64,000 nucleotides of DNA, taken from positions 27,850,692 to 27,914,691 of the forward strand of contig CM051458.1 of the NCBI GenBank assembly GCA_028274465.1. The letters are read 5' to 3'. The notes below the pieces were generated by a model that was not told the origin of the DNA, did no database searches, and saw only the letters and a program-made list of their open reading frames with translations. Source of the DNA: Plantago ovata. Its lineage: Eukaryota; Streptophyta; Magnoliopsida; Lamiales; Plantaginaceae. Made by a program: the position numbers and the translations under genes. This document shows positions 31,559 to 43,793 of this stretch, piece after piece (the first letter of the stretch is position 1; every line of letters starts with the position of its first letter).

Positions 31559-32959
31559 TGATGATGTCGTTTTTCACCAATTAAATTTGTTTAAAAGCCT
31601 AAGAACACTTATCACTACACAAACTAGAGTGCAATGGCAAGTTGTCCCCGAGTGTCGTTCTCTCGGGACCTAACGTGGATTTGCTTGAGGTTTTTGCAAG
31701 TAATTTCAGTCAACGAATTCAATGTTTAGAGAATCGTTTCCTTTGAACAATAGCAACGAGAAATCAGATTGTTGTAAATCAAGTTTGGAAAACGGTTGGT
31801 GGTAGAAATCAAATACACATGCATGGGTTACGATTATGCTCACAAGTTCAGTGTGTAAAACCTTCGATCAAGTCTGCTAAGCAACTCGTCTAGGCAACTT
31901 TAAGACACACATCATAAAAGATCACTATCAATACTTTAGAGGTTGTCACCAACACCATTTATCTAGCATGCTGCAAATCTCTAACATACAATCCTATAGC
32001 TTTCATTGACCAAGAGTTTGTCACTATACTCAATTCGAATATATTTTATAGGCAACTAAGAATCATATGAAGGGATTTGCAGCAAGATTGAATCACAATC
32101 TCATGTAAGCATATACATAACCCAAAGCATGCATATTCTACATTCTACCACCAACACAAAAGATTTAGCTACTCATACTCATCAACATCGACATCAATTC
32201 ATATGAATAATAATCAGAATACATCATATCAAACTACAAGACAAGAGAGTGATACAAGTTACCACCAAAGCTGTCACTAATCGGTGGAAAGCAAAGAAAA
32301 CCTCTCCGTAGATGATTACAAAGGATGAATCCCAATCAAAACCTTGAATCCCAAGCTAAAATACAATGTAATCTGAGTTTTCTCTGAGTTTTGGGGCTTA
32401 GGAGCTCTCCAAAACGAAGTTACAGTTCAAAAGATATTCAAAAAATGATCAAAGATCAGATCTAAGAAGGAAAATCCGAAAACGTAACCGCTGCCAAGCG
32501 GACCGCTTGGAGAAGCCAAGCGGAGCGCTTGGCAAGCGAAGCGCTTCTGGCACACCAAGCGCTTCACTTGGCTTCTGTGCTAAAGCTCCTGGAAATTGAA
32601 GCGGAGCGCTTCACTATTCCAGGCGCTTAGCTTGGCTCCTGGGCAGATTTTTGTCTTCAAACTCAATCTTTTCGCCCTCGCATGGCCCTCGGGTGCCTTG
32701 GACTCATCCTTCTCGATGCTTATTGATACTCAAACACTTACGAACAAGCCACGGAGATTGGGGAACTTCAACAGGGCCATCTTTTCCATCAAAAAAGCTC
32801 GTTTTTAGCTCCAAAAACGCCGTTTCGTACCTAAGTGCCTGAAAATGCAGAAAACACAAAACGTGACACTATTCTACAAAACTAACCAAAAAACAAGGCT
32901 AGAAGATAGCAAAAGAAGGTAAAAAAGACAAGATGAACGCGTCAAAAATACGTTCATCA
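31559..32959 (-). mobile_element. Solo LTR, family C, inserted in the Tat element
   Basis: 1401 bp from TGATGATGTCG to CGTTCATCA. It is flanked by perfect 5 bp duplications ATCTT (31554-31558 and 32960-32964). It lies inside the Tat coding region between the first and second RNase H domains. The same family gave the fragment at 5603-6228. Confidence 0.9.
32494..32640. repeat. AAGCG/CGCTT palindrome block in the solo LTR
   Basis: CCAAGCGGACCGCTTGG and GCCAAGCGGAGCGCTTGGC are conserved exactly with 5741-5780. The third, nested palindrome is shorter here than at 5781-5838, so the block varies in length between copies. Confidence 0.85.
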
Positions 32960-32964
32960 ATCTT

Positions 32965-35320
32965 CAAGAGCTTGCATAAGGTTATTCTGCCGTGGTTGCT
33001 CCTCGACCATTATCATGACATTTTGTGTCTCGGGAGGGTTTTCCTCTGAAGTTCCCTTGGAGGGATACTCTACGAGGAAATCGGCAATGACTTGGGCTTT
33101 CTTGGCCAAAGGTGCTTGATAGTCAATGTCGTACTCGCTCAATTCGATTGCCCACCTTGCTAGCCTTCCCGAGTTTTTGGGTTTTCCTAGGACTTGCTTG
33201 AGAGGTTGCTTCGTTAAGACAACAACCTTGTGCGCTCCAAAGTAAGGTTTCAGTCTCCTCGCCGTATATACTAGGGCGAAGGATAGCCTCTCGATATCCA
33301 TATACCGTGTTTCCGCTCCAGCGAGTACTTTGCTTAAGTAGTAGATGGGCAAGTGGTCGTTACCTTGAATTCGCACCAAGACTGAACTGATGGCTTCCCC
33401 AGTCGCTGCTAAGTACAAGTAAAGTACCTCTCCTTCCATAGGTTTTGACAAAAGTGGAGGAGAGAGTAGGTACTCTTTGAGCTTCTCGAAGGCTTCCTCG
33501 CATTCTTTCGTCCACTCGAAGTGGTTGTTCTTTCTCAACACTTTGAAGAACGAGAGATTTTTCTCGGCGGACCTCGAGATGAATCTACTCAATCCGATTG
33601 ACTTCCCGACCAATTGTTGCACCTCATTGATGGATTGGGGTTGAGGCAGATCGAGGATGGCCTTGATTTTCTCGGGGTTTGCTTCTATTCCTCTCTCCGT
33701 TACCATGTAACCGAGGAACTTCTCACCTTTAACTCCAAAGGTACACTTTGCCGGATTGAGCTTCATGCCATACTTCCTCAAAATCGAGAAGCACTTTACC
33801 AGGTAACCTACATGTTGCTCCTCGGTCTTACACTTGACAAGCATATCATCAACATATACTTCCATTGTTTTACCCAACTCTTCTTTGAACATCTTGTTGA
33901 CCAGCCTTTGGTAGGTCGCTCCGGCATTTCTGAGGCCGAAAGGCATCACGTTGCCGTTTGCGAATAAGGCGGTCTTGGGCACATCATCCTTAGCCATTTT
34001 GACTTGATAGAATCCTTGGTATGCATCCATGGAGCTCAAGAGGGCGCATCCAGCAGTGGAATCGACTAGCTGGTCGATCTGGGGGAGCGGGTAGGGATCC
34101 TTCGGGCAAAACTTGTTGAGTCTCGTGAAGTTGTTGCACATTCTCCACTTGTCGGGCCCCTTCTCCATGAGGACCACATTGCAAACCCAGTCGGAGTATC
34201 TCACTTCCTTGATGTGGCCGGCTTTAAGCAGTCTTTGGACCTCCGCTTCGATGATGGCATTCTCTTCTGCACTTAAGTCTCTTCGCTTTTCTCTGATATG
34301 GGTGATCGACAGGTCAACGTTCAGACGGTGAACCGCGACACGTGGGTCAATCCCCTTGAGGTCCTCGGTACTCCACGCGAAGATGTCGTTGTTATCTTTC
34401 AAACATTGAATGTGTTTCATGCTCACTTCTGTAGTCATCTCGGTACCAATTTTTTTAACCTTGTCGGCACTTTCTTCGACAATTTGGATTTCGTCCAGAG
34501 TTTCTCTTGCTTCAATCTTGTTTTCCTCGAAGAATTTCTTCTTCTTGGAGGAGGGTGGTATTGGGGGTATAACTTGATACTCCTCGAGCTCTTTGACAGC
34601 TCCGACCAGGGTATCCTTCTCTTTCTTTTGACTTGCTTTCCTTCGCCTAAGTGACGGACTTGGATTTTTTGATTTTTTCTTCACTCGCTGAACCGTATAG
34701 AAACGATAAGGAGCACTGTGAACCAGAGGCTGCTCTTCGAGTGATTGACCCGGGTTGGGCTCTCCGATGGCAACTCTGGAAGTGAACTTGGCTGACATGC
34801 TATAGCATTCCCATGCCTCTCTGATGTCTCCTACTTCTTGTCCAATTCCCAATGGAGTGGGGAACTTAAGTTTGTTGTGGACTGTAGACACTACGGCTCG
34901 GGATTGAGAGAGACCGGGTCGACCTAGGACTGCGAAGTAATCAAAGGGCATGTCGATGACCACAAAGGGAACATGTTGAGTTACTCGCCGAGGAGCACTT
35001 CCCATTGATACCGTCAAGTTGATCACTCCGAGTGGCATGACAGGTTGTCCTCCAAAGCCTACCAGGGCACTCCTCACTACTTTGAGCCCTTCTTTTGGAT
35101 TCATTTGCATCCTCTTCAAGGTTCCTGTGAAGATCAAGTTAGCCGAACATCCGGTATCGACGAGGATCCTTCCTAACTTGTAGGATTGAACATCAAGGGA
35201 AACTACTAACGGAACACAAGGGTCATATATGTTTCCTCCTCCGGCATGCCTCAGAGGTATCTCGCTATCGTCAAAAGAGATAACATTGGTTCCTGGTCGT
35301 GCGTCTTGGGCATACTTCAC
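32965..35320 (-). pseudogene. Protease, reverse transcriptase and first RNase H region of the Tat element
   Basis: The protease active site is ILVDTGCSANLIF near the start. RT motifs include FCPKDPYPLPQIDQLVD, LSSMDAYQGFYQ, FGLRNAGATYQRLVN and the catalytic YVDDMLVK. RNase H shows RLSFALVYTARRLKPYF and WAIELSEYDIDYQAP. A long, well-preserved frame. The Tat assignment also rests on this RT signature and on the second RNase H. Confidence 0.92.
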
Positions 35321-35557
35321 ATCCCGGTCTGTGAGATTATCAGTTGTGATCTCCCTCTGATTTCGAGTGTCACCTCCCGCGGGTCCTCCAGCAATTGTAA
35401 GAGTGTGGATGCTTCCGTTTACGGGACGGTTTTCATAATTGTTGTAATTATGAATATCATCATCATGAGGGTTCCCTTGGTAATGGTGCTCGATCCCCCC
35501 TTGAGGTGGCGGAGGTAAGATCGCTAGAGGTTCTTCCTTCCGGATGTAGTTAACGAA

Positions 35558-35890
35558 CTAACCATGACGTATCATCGTCTCGATTTCATTCTTGAGCTCG
35601 ACGCACTCATCAGAGGTATGCCCTTTCCCCTTGTGAAACTGACAAAATTTCTCCGAACTCTTGTTCTTTCGGTTTTCTTGAATCGGGGGTGGCCAGGAGA
35701 CGTCTAGCTTCCTCGAGACTATATAGTTCAAGATGTCGGATCTTGGCCTATTTAAGTCCGTGTAGTTGCTATATCTCATTGGAGGTGACCTCCTAGGAGG
35801 AGACGTCTTGTCTCGAAAATTGTTCCTCGAGTGACCCTCTTTGATCAAACCATGCTTTTGATCTATTCTAATTTCGCACTGGATCCTCAC
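35558..35890 (-). pseudogene. C-terminal gag region of the Tat element
   Basis: FCQFHKGKGHTSDECVELKNEIE is the gag C-terminal block with the CxFHxxxGHxxxxC pattern usual in Tat/Athila gags. It is preceded by a basic, Pro/Arg-rich stretch. The 5' end of the element is not well preserved. Confidence 0.75.
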
Positions 35891-35994
35891 AATAAGCTAT
35901 TCTAGGTCCTCTTCATGTAGTGTTCCTCTTGAAATGACAGGAAGCCTTCTTGTAGCTTCCTCGTACCTGAAATAGACTTGGGGGTGTTAGTACC

Positions 35995-37307
35995 TGATGA
36001 ATGTGTATTTTACACTTTCATTCGAGTCTTTTTCACATATTTTAGCTATCCTCTATGTTAATTTAGCTATATTTTAGTGCATTTTATTATAATAGTGTCA
36101 CGTTTCCCTTTAGTTTTTATTTACAGGTTTTGGTTGAAAAACGAGGATTTCAGGGCAATTATATTCAAGTTGACAAGGAACTGGTGTTCCAAAAGCCTAT
36201 TTGGAGTATCTGAAGGTTTCCGGATAGGATTTGGAGTCTAGGGATCGAATCTGGAGGTTAGAAGGCCACTAGAAGTCAGAAACCGAGTCCGAAAAGGGGA
36301 AGAAATCCAAAAACGCGTCGAAAATGCGGAATACCGCGAATTTTACTCACGGGCGAATCGCCCGCGACGTGGGGCGAATCGCCCCACACCAGGAGAATCG
36401 CCCGGTGTGTGGGGCCCTTCGCCCCACACAAATTCGAGGCCTATATATAGTTGCTCAGTTTTTCTCCGAAAATCATACTTTCCAGACCTATTCTCTCACC
36501 TTTCTCTGTAGTTTTAGGTAGGAACTTCCCAGAGCCTGTTCTGGGGGTTCGTAGCTTAGGAGACACTTTCTGGGTAGCAGTTTGGAGCTTGTAAGATCGC
36601 GATTCTTCGGAGACTGACAACCTTCGGTAACATTGTATCTTACAGTTTATTCTACTTATTTTTATATATCTTTCAACATGTTTTCTTCTATGATTTCTGT
36701 TGATTGCATGACAACTATGAGTAGCTAAACTTATCGTTGGTGGTAGTATGTGAATTCTTAGCGAAGGGTTGATAATCATGCTAATGGCTATATCGCGCAT
36801 TATACTCCGTGTCATTGCTTTATTTCGTTGATCAGGCGCAACCTATATCTTCGTATGTTGATTAATTATTATGCACAATTGGACCCTTGTCGACCTATGC
36901 ATATCTATATCTTCGTAGTGTTGAATAATTACGGAACACAATTGGACAATAGTGTTTGACTTGTCAGTATCTATATCTTCGTAGTGCGTGATAATTACAA
37001 CAGGACAATTGATTGATCAAAGATCTCCATGCAAGACCGAGGAATTTACGCATGATTATTAACCCGTTATGCTTTGAAGGATCATACTATCACCAATCTC
37101 CATTATCTGTTAGAAAAACCCTCTGCTATATCGTCTGCTGTTTTTATATTCTAAATTAGATTTGATAAAGCTAGTTATAGTCCTTAGAGAACGACACTCG
37201 AGGTCATTCTACTGCTACACTACGGTTTTCGTTGTAGTCGTGAATTGCCTTTGGCTAAATAACAAATTTATTTGATTAATCGGGACCCGACAACTCTCGG
37301 TTCATCA
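35995..37307 (+). mobile_element. Solo LTR, family A, inserted in the Tat LTR
   Basis: 1313 bp from TGATGAATGTG to GGTTCATCA with perfect target duplications GTACC (35990-35994 and 37308-37312). A TATA box CTATATATAG (36441-36450) directly follows the palindrome block 36340-36430. It is longer than the other family A LTRs because of an internal tandem repeat. Confidence 0.92.
36838..37020. repeat. Three tandem units within the family A solo LTR
   Basis: Units beginning CTATATCTTCGTA(G)TG with ATAATTA and ACAATTGGAC occur near 36843, 36907 and 36968. The family A LTRs at 41174 and 58485 have this unit once. Confidence 0.8.
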
Positions 37308-37745
37308 GTACCTCGTGCCCGGTTTGTTGAGGATCAAACTGGAGGGACGACTTTACGTGTAGGGAGTTGTGAGGCTTCCCTAGTACGAGTAGTAAATGTG
37401 GTGGGTGAGTGGTAGGTGAGAGGTGTTAATGCCTACCCGTTGGGTAATGAATGAGCTCCTTATATACTCGTAGTATTTTAATGTCACTCCATGTAGGATC
37501 GTGACAAGTGTCCGGACGAGATTGAAGCCTCCTTAGTCCCAAGCCCATTAAGGAGGTCCATGGGCTTTGACCCAAATATCTTGGCTACGATTGGGAGGGC
37601 AATATGGACTTTTCGGGTCCCATGAAGTAATCTGGAAGACGGGTCCCACTGGGAGAGACCATGGGTGGTCGCCCTTGGTCCTCGTGCCTTCCTCTTACTT
37701 ATGTGGTCCGAGTAGTGCTCTGCCTAGTTTCTCTCAGAGGGTGTC

Positions 37746-39445
37746 TGATGAACGAGATTGTCAAACTCAATTAATCAAATAAATTTGTTTTTAGCCAAAG
37801 ACAATTCACAACTACAACGAAAACAAAGGCACCTAGTGTAGAAGTAAAATAACCTCGAGTGTCGATCACTAAGGACTATAACTAGCTTTATCAAATTTAA
37901 CTTAAACTATAAATCATAAATCAAGCAAAGCACAGATTTTTCTTATCAATATGATGGAAGTCAGTGATCGTATGGTCATTCAAAGCAACGGGTAATAATC
38001 ATGCATGAAGTACTTGAAGTTTGTATAGAGATCTATGATCATGAATTGTCCTATGTGTTCCTTTCAATTCAACACTACGAAGATAGATGGCTTAGATAGA
38101 TCAAAGAAATAAAACAATAAATCAAGTCTTAAACGCGCGAAGCCACTCATGCATAATCAAGAACCCTAACTAAGAAATCACATACTATCACCAACGATAG
38201 ATTTAGCTACTCATATTGCAATCAACAAGAATCAAAGCAAGATTGAATGAAAACATGTTGAATGAAGTAAATAAAAGCAGAAAAATCGTGAGATACAAGT
38301 TACCAACGAAGGTTGTCAATCTCCGATGAATTGCTAACTCACAAGCAAGAATCGAAAATCAAAGATGTCCAATCTCTATGCTAAAGCTTCCAAATCAATA
38401 AGAAAAAGAGTCTTCTATGCTAATAATTCCCAGAACAGGCTCTGGAGAATTTATCTCTCAAAATAATGTGAAGAGGTCTGAAAAACGTAGAAAAATAGGC
38501 AAACTATATATAATGTTCGGAAACGTACCAGGCGAACCGTCCCAGGTGTCGGGCGATTCGCCTGGTGTGGGGCGAATCGCCCCACGTCCCAGGCGGTTCG
38601 CCTGGGACGTCCAGATCGGCTTCAGCGAGATTTTAGTCTTCTTTTCCTTTTCGGACTCGGATTTTGCCTTCTAGTGACCTTTAAGCCTTGAAACTCGTCC
38701 CCTAGGCCTCAAATCTCATCCGGAACCTTCTAGATACACCACGAATATCCTCGAAACACCAAAACTTCGTCCTCTTCATCAATATTGCCCATAAACATAC
38801 GTTTTTTACCTAAAACCTGAAAAATGCAAAGAAAAGGGAAACGTGACACTATTCTAATAAAATGCACTAAAATATAAGCTAAATTAACCTAGAGGATAGC
38901 TAAATTGGTGAAAAAGACTCGAATGAAAGTGTAAAATACACGTTAATCAAACTTCCCAAATCGAACCTTTGCTTATCCTCAAGCAACTAAGCTATACTCT
39001 AATGCGAAAAACCAATGCAACACACAAAATGGAGTCTCATGCCAAATGAAATGAACTAATCTATTGATTCTATCAAAAACTTATGAACAATGACCATACA
39101 AAATCATAACATGGATATTGGTTGAAGAATGCCTCGATTGACTCATACACATTCACATATGCACTATGTTAAACAAGATAGTCTCTCGTAACATTCTCTA
39201 CCTGGACCTAGTCAGTGACGACGTAATGAAACATGTTAAAATACGAATGGTTGTCCCGTGCCTATGAAACTGAGGACTTACTATTGTTCACCAAGTTAAG
39301 ACTTTTCCTGAAAGAGGTCGAACCAATACTGGCTCTCATCAAACGAAGGAGGGTTCCCTAAAAGTTCACACTCCCCTATTCTACCCATCTCTCAAGCAAA
39401 GTCATAAACTAATCACCACTTCCTGAATGGCAGGAAGAGGGTGGT
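37746..39445 (-). mobile_element. Element B', Athila-like, minus orientation, cut by element B
   Basis: The LTR runs 37746-38949 (TGATGAACGAG to CGTTAATCA). Its reverse complement is close to the LTR of element B. The adjacent 38950-39445 is the 3' untranslated part of the internal region; on the minus strand GGTTCGATTTGGGAAGTT precedes the LTR as a PPT. It stops where the LTR of element B begins at 39446. It is inserted into the Tat right LTR. Confidence 0.85.
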
Positions 39446-40606
39446 TGATGAACGGTTATTTTACACTTTTATTCGAGTCTTTTTCACCAATTTAGCTATC
39501 CTCTAGGTTAATTTAGCTTATATTTTAGTGCATTTTATTAGAATAGTGTCACGTTTCCCTTTTCTTTGCATTTTTCAGGTTTTAGGTAAAAAACGTATGT
39601 TTATGGGCAATATTGATGAAGAGGACGAAGTTTTGGTGTTTCGAGGACATTCGTGGTGTATCTAGAAGATTCCGGATGAGATTTGAGGCCTAGGGAACGA
39701 GTTTCAAAACTTAAAGGTTACTAGAAGGCAAAATCCGAGTGCGAGAAGGAAAAGAAGATCAAAAACGCGTCTCCACCGACCTGGAGCTCCCAGACGGTTC
39801 GCCTGGGATCCTAGGCGATTCGCCCCCCAGTTTCCGACATCTATATATATGTTTGCCCATTCTCTACCTTTTTAAGACCTTTTCACCTTATTTTGAGAGA
39901 CAAATTCTCCAGAGCCTGTTCTGGGAATTATTAGCATAGTAGACTCTTTTTCTTATTGATTTGGAAGCTTAAGCATAGAAATTGGACATCTTTGATTCTC
40001 GATTCTTGCTTGTGAATTAGCAATTCATCGGAAATTGACAACCTTCGTTGGTAACTTGTATCTCACGATTTTTCTGCTTTTATTTATTTCATTCAACATG
40101 TTTTCATTCAATCTTGCTTTGATTCTTGTTGATTGCAATATGAGTAGCTAAATCTATCGTTGGTGATAGTATGTGATTCTTAGCTAGGGTTCATGATTAT
40201 GCATGAGTGGCTTTGCGCGTTTAAGACTTGATTTATTGTTTTATTTCTTTGATCTATCTAAGACATCTATCTTCGTAGTGTTGAATTGAAAGGAACACGT
40301 AGGACAATTCATGATCATAGATCTCTATACAAACTTCAAGTACTTCATGCATGATTATTACCCGTTGCTTTGAATGACCATACTATCACTGACTTCCATC
40401 ATATTGATAAGAAAAATCTGTGCTTTGCTGATTTCTGATTTATAGTTTAAGTTAAATTTGATAAAGCTAGTTATAGTCCTTAGAGATCGACACTCGAGGT
40501 TATTTTAATTCTACACTACGTGCCTTGGTTTTCGTTGTAGTTGTGAATTGCCTTTGGCTAAAAACAAATTTATTTGATTAATTGAGTATGACAATCTCGT
40601 TCATCA
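39446..40606 (+). repeat. 5' LTR of element B
   Basis: TGATGAACGG to CGTTCATCA, 1161 bp. A palindromic CpG block (39785-39830) precedes the TATA-like CTATATATAT (39841-39850). The upstream 5 bp GTGGT is the likely target duplication; its partner lies beyond the window. Confidence 0.88.
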
Positions 40607-40609
40607 AAT

Positions 40610-40627
40610 TGGCGCCGTTGCCGGGGA
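40610..40627 (+). other. Primer-binding site of element B (tRNA-Asp type)
   Basis: TGGCGCCGTTGCCGGGGA, three bases inside the LTR. This is the tRNA-Asp-type PBS usual in Athila elements. Confidence 0.85.
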
Positions 40628-40746
40628 CTATACTCATTTTTTCTCTTTAGCTTATTTATATTTTCAACAGTCAATTCCTAGATTTATCAAGTTTAGTTAA
40701 TTTGCTCTCTTTTGATACTCTTTCCCATTATTGTTACAGATAGTGT

Positions 40747-41173
40747 ATGCAACATACGCGATCTGGACTACCTCTTGTTGAACCTATCGAAGAAATTGAC
40801 AGGGTTTATCATCAAAGAAGGCGGAATCTCACTCGAGGTAACATAGAAGAAATCGATTCCTCTGAATATCTTCGAGCACTCTTTGAAGATCTCGTGATGG
40901 CTCGTCCACTGTTGAAATCATGGGTTCAACCCAACAAGGAACGAATGAAGGGTCCAGCGATTGTCCTATCGCCTGCGACTCGTGACTTGGAAATCAAAAA
41001 CCACATATTCCAGCAACTCCCAAGGTTCTATGGCTTGGCTAGGGAAGACGTGATAGGGTATTTGCATGATATCGATGACTTCGTCAACCAACTTCCAAGA
41101 CCGGGCACAGAGGTGACGGAAGATGAGCTGAGAATGGAGGTTTTTGCGATGGGGCTTGGCGATAAAGCCAAGG
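40747..41173 (+). pseudogene. N-terminal gag part of element B
   Basis: HTRSGLPLVEPIEEIDRVYH, FQQLPRFYGLAREDVIGYLH and MEVFAMGLGDKAK match the gag of element A closely. It is split from its remainder at 59683 by element A. Confidence 0.85.
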
Positions 41174-42372
41174 TGATGAATGTGTATTTTACACTTTCAT
41201 TTGGGTCTTTTTCACCTATTTTAGCTATCCTCTATGTTAATTTAGCTATATTTTAGTGCATTTTATTAGAGTAGTGTCACGTTTCCCTTTAGTTTTTATT
41301 TTACAGGTTTTGGTTGAAAAACGAGGTTTTCCGGGCAATTACATTGAAGTAGACAAGGAATTGGTGTTCCAGAAGCCTAATTGGAGTATCTGAAAGATTC
41401 CGGATAGGATTTGAAGTCTAGGGGTCGAGTCTGAAGGCTAAAAGGTCACTAGAAGGCAGAAACCGAGTCCGAAAAGGGGAAGAAATCCAAAAACGCGTCG
41501 AAAATGCGTAAAAGGCCGAAAAACACTCCCGGGCGAGTCGCCCGGGACGTGGGGCGAATCGCCCCACACCAGGCGAATCGCCCGGTGTGTGGGGCCCTTT
41601 GCCCCACACAATTCGAACACCTATATATAGTTGCTCAGTTTTCTCCGTTTTTCATACTCTTCTAGACCTTTTCTCTCACCTTTCTCTGTAGTATTAGGTA
41701 GGAATTCTCCAGAGCCTGTTCTGGGGGTTCTTAGCTTAGGAGATACTTTTTCTTAGCAATTTGGAGCTTGTAAGATCGCGATTCTTCGGAGATTGACAAC
41801 CTTCGGTAACATTGTATCTTACAGTTTTTCTACTTATTTTTATATATCTTTCATCATGTTTTCATTCATTCGTGGTATGATTTCTGTTGATTGCATGACA
41901 ACTATGAGTAGCTAAACTTCTCGTTGTTCATAGTATGTGATTTCTTAGCGAAGGGTTAATAATTATGCTAATGGCTATATCGCGCATTATACTCTGAGTT
42001 ATTGCTTTATTTCTTTGATTTATCTAAATCCATATCTTCGTAGTGTTGAATAATTACGGAACACAACTGGACAATTCATTGATCAAAGATCTCCATGCAA
42101 AACCGAGGAATTTATGCATGATTATTAACTTGTTATGCTTTGAATGACCATACTATCACCAATCTCCATTATCTGTTAAGAAAAACCTTTGCTAAGTCGT
42201 CTGCTGTTTTATATTCTTAAGTTAGATTAGATAAAACTAGTTATAGTCCCTAGAGATCGACACTCGAGGTTATTCTACTGCTACACTACGGTTTTCGTTG
42301 TAGTTGTGAATTGCCTTTGGCTAAATACAAATTTATTTGACTCGTTGGAACCAGACATCCAAACGTGCATCA
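41174..42372 (+). repeat. 5' LTR of element A
   Basis: TGATGAATGTG to CGTGCATCA, 1199 bp, nearly identical to 58485-59682. TATA box CTATATATAG at 41621-41630. Confidence 0.93.
41528..41610. repeat. Four consecutive CpG palindromes upstream of the LTR TATA box
   Basis: CCCGGGCGAGTCGCCCGGG (41528-41546) and GTGGGGCGAATCGCCCCAC (41549-41567) are perfect except for the central base. A third (41566-41586) and a fourth (about 41588-41610, arms GTGTGGGGC and GCCCCACAC) follow with almost no gap. The TATA box starts 11 bp later. The same block is at 58848-58920. Confidence 0.9.
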
Positions 42373-42375
42373 AAT

Positions 42376-42393
42376 TGGCGTCGTTGCCGGGGA
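42376..42393 (+). other. Primer-binding site of element A
   Basis: TGGCGTCGTTGCCGGGGA, one base different from the tRNA-Asp-type PBS of element B, three bases inside the LTR. Confidence 0.82.
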
Positions 42394-42518
42394 CTATACT
42401 CCTTTTTTCTGTTTAATTTGTTTATATTTTCAGCATTCAATTCCTAGTTTCAGTAGTTTTTAGTTTTCCTATTTAATCTCTCTCTGATACTCCTTTCCTA
42501 GTTTGTTACAGATAGTGT

Positions 42519-43649
42519 ATGCCACATACACGATCTAAAGGAACACCGCTTGCTGATTCAATTGCTGAGATCGACAGAGTCTACCACCAAAGAAGGCGAC
42601 TACTTCAAAGGCGTGAACTAGAGGAAATAGAGGATACCGATTTCTCTGAATCTCTACACAGTCTTTTCAAGGAAATCGACGGAATGGCAGAAGCTAGACC
42701 ACTGAAAGCATGGGTTCAACCCTCCAAGGATCGTATGAGGGTACCGGCGATTGTTCTTTCGTCTGCAACTCGAGATCTGGAAATCAAGAACCACGCATTC
42801 CAACAACTTCCGAGGTTCTGTGGCTTAGCAAGGGAAGATGTGATGGGGTACTTGCACGATATCGATGATTTCATCAACCAACTCCCACGACCCGGAGCTT
42901 AAATAACAACGGATGAGTTGAGGATGAAGGTTTTTGCTATGGGACTTGGCGACAGAGCCAAGTCATGGTTGAGTTCTCTACCAGCGGGCTCGCTGGACAC
43001 TTGGGAGAAGGTTTTTTCAGCTTTCATGGAAAAATACTTCCCTCACACCTTGACTACCGCGCTTAAGGCGCAAATCACTGGATTCAAACAGGACTATGAT
43101 GAGACCATCTACACCGCGTTTGAGAGGTTCCAGGACCTCATGAACAAGTGCCCTCACCATGGTTTTGAGCTTTTTGATCTAGTCCAACACTTCTATAATG
43201 GACTAACCTTCGAGAACCAACAAGTGGTGGACTTCCAATGCCGTGGCAATATTTGGGAGGAAACCGCAGAAGCCGTCTGGGCAGTTTTCGAAAGGCTTGC
43301 TAAGGGTTCGCAGTTCAAGGACCCAAGGGCAATGGTTAGGAGGCGTGGACCTGAAGCTCCACCTACTCAAGAAGCTCCTATGTATAGGGGGAATGGGGAT
43401 CAATTCGAGTGCTTTACCAATGAATTGAAGCAAGTCCCCAAGAGCGCCACTGGAACTGCTGTTTCGAACGAAGTTTGCCGAATATGCAAGAACTTTGGGC
43501 ATGGGGCTCATATGTGTAGGTCGGAGCTTGCATATGATGATGGCAACTGGGTTCAAGGAGGCGAAGTGGAGGCCTTTGCTACGGAATTTGATACTCAAGA
43601 AGCTAGCTACGGACAAGATGGTAGGAATCCTCGAGGTGGATTTTGGTGA
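42519..43649 (+). pseudogene. gag region of element A
   Basis: HTRSKGTPLADSIAEIDRVY, then the capsid-like core (SWLSSLPAGSLDTWEKVFSA, FMEKYFPHTLTTALKAQI, CPHHGFELFDLVQHFYNGL) typical of Athila/Tat retrotransposon gag. The zinc knuckle CRICKNFGHGAHMC (CX2CX4HX4C) follows. Composition and order match element B. Confidence 0.88.
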
Positions 43650-43793
43650 AGAGGGTTCCGAAACAATCAAGGATATGCACCGGCTAGCCAAAATTATGGC
43701 CCTAACCAAGACCGTAGTAGGCTTAACAATGGTAATGATCACTGCGAAAACCCCGCTCCAAAAGAGCAACCGAAGTCGAAGTCGGCTCAACTG

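Larger units (their letters stand above)
19658..37745 (-). mobile_element. Tat-lineage Ty3/gypsy LTR retrotransposon with nested insertions (right LTR continues beyond window)
   Basis: On the minus strand: part of gag, aspartic protease, RT, RNase H, a second RNase H domain, integrase, then a long region with an oppositely oriented ORF, PPT and 3' LTR. RT before integrase defines Ty3/gypsy. Two RNase H domains and an antisense-oriented extra ORF are known for plant Tat elements. It is interrupted by a CACTA element (27336-31186), solo LTRs (31559-32959 and 35995-37307) and, in its right LTR, by element B' from 37746. It is broken, with several breaks. LTR divergence looks like a few percent by eye, making it the oldest layer on this side. 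Confidence 0.88.
35873..37745 (-). repeat. 5' LTR of the Tat element, interrupted and partial
   Basis: 35873-35994 and 37308-37745 together match the left LTR from 19688 to about 20235 (for example GTACCTCGTGCCCGGTTTG). A family A solo LTR splits it, and element B' begins at 37746. The rest must lie beyond the right window edge. Confidence 0.8.

Noticed and set aside
41418-41620. Minus-strand ORFs across LTRs of family A (also near 58729-58917)
   Set aside because: They read through the CpG palindrome block; open only because the block is GC-rich and repeated.
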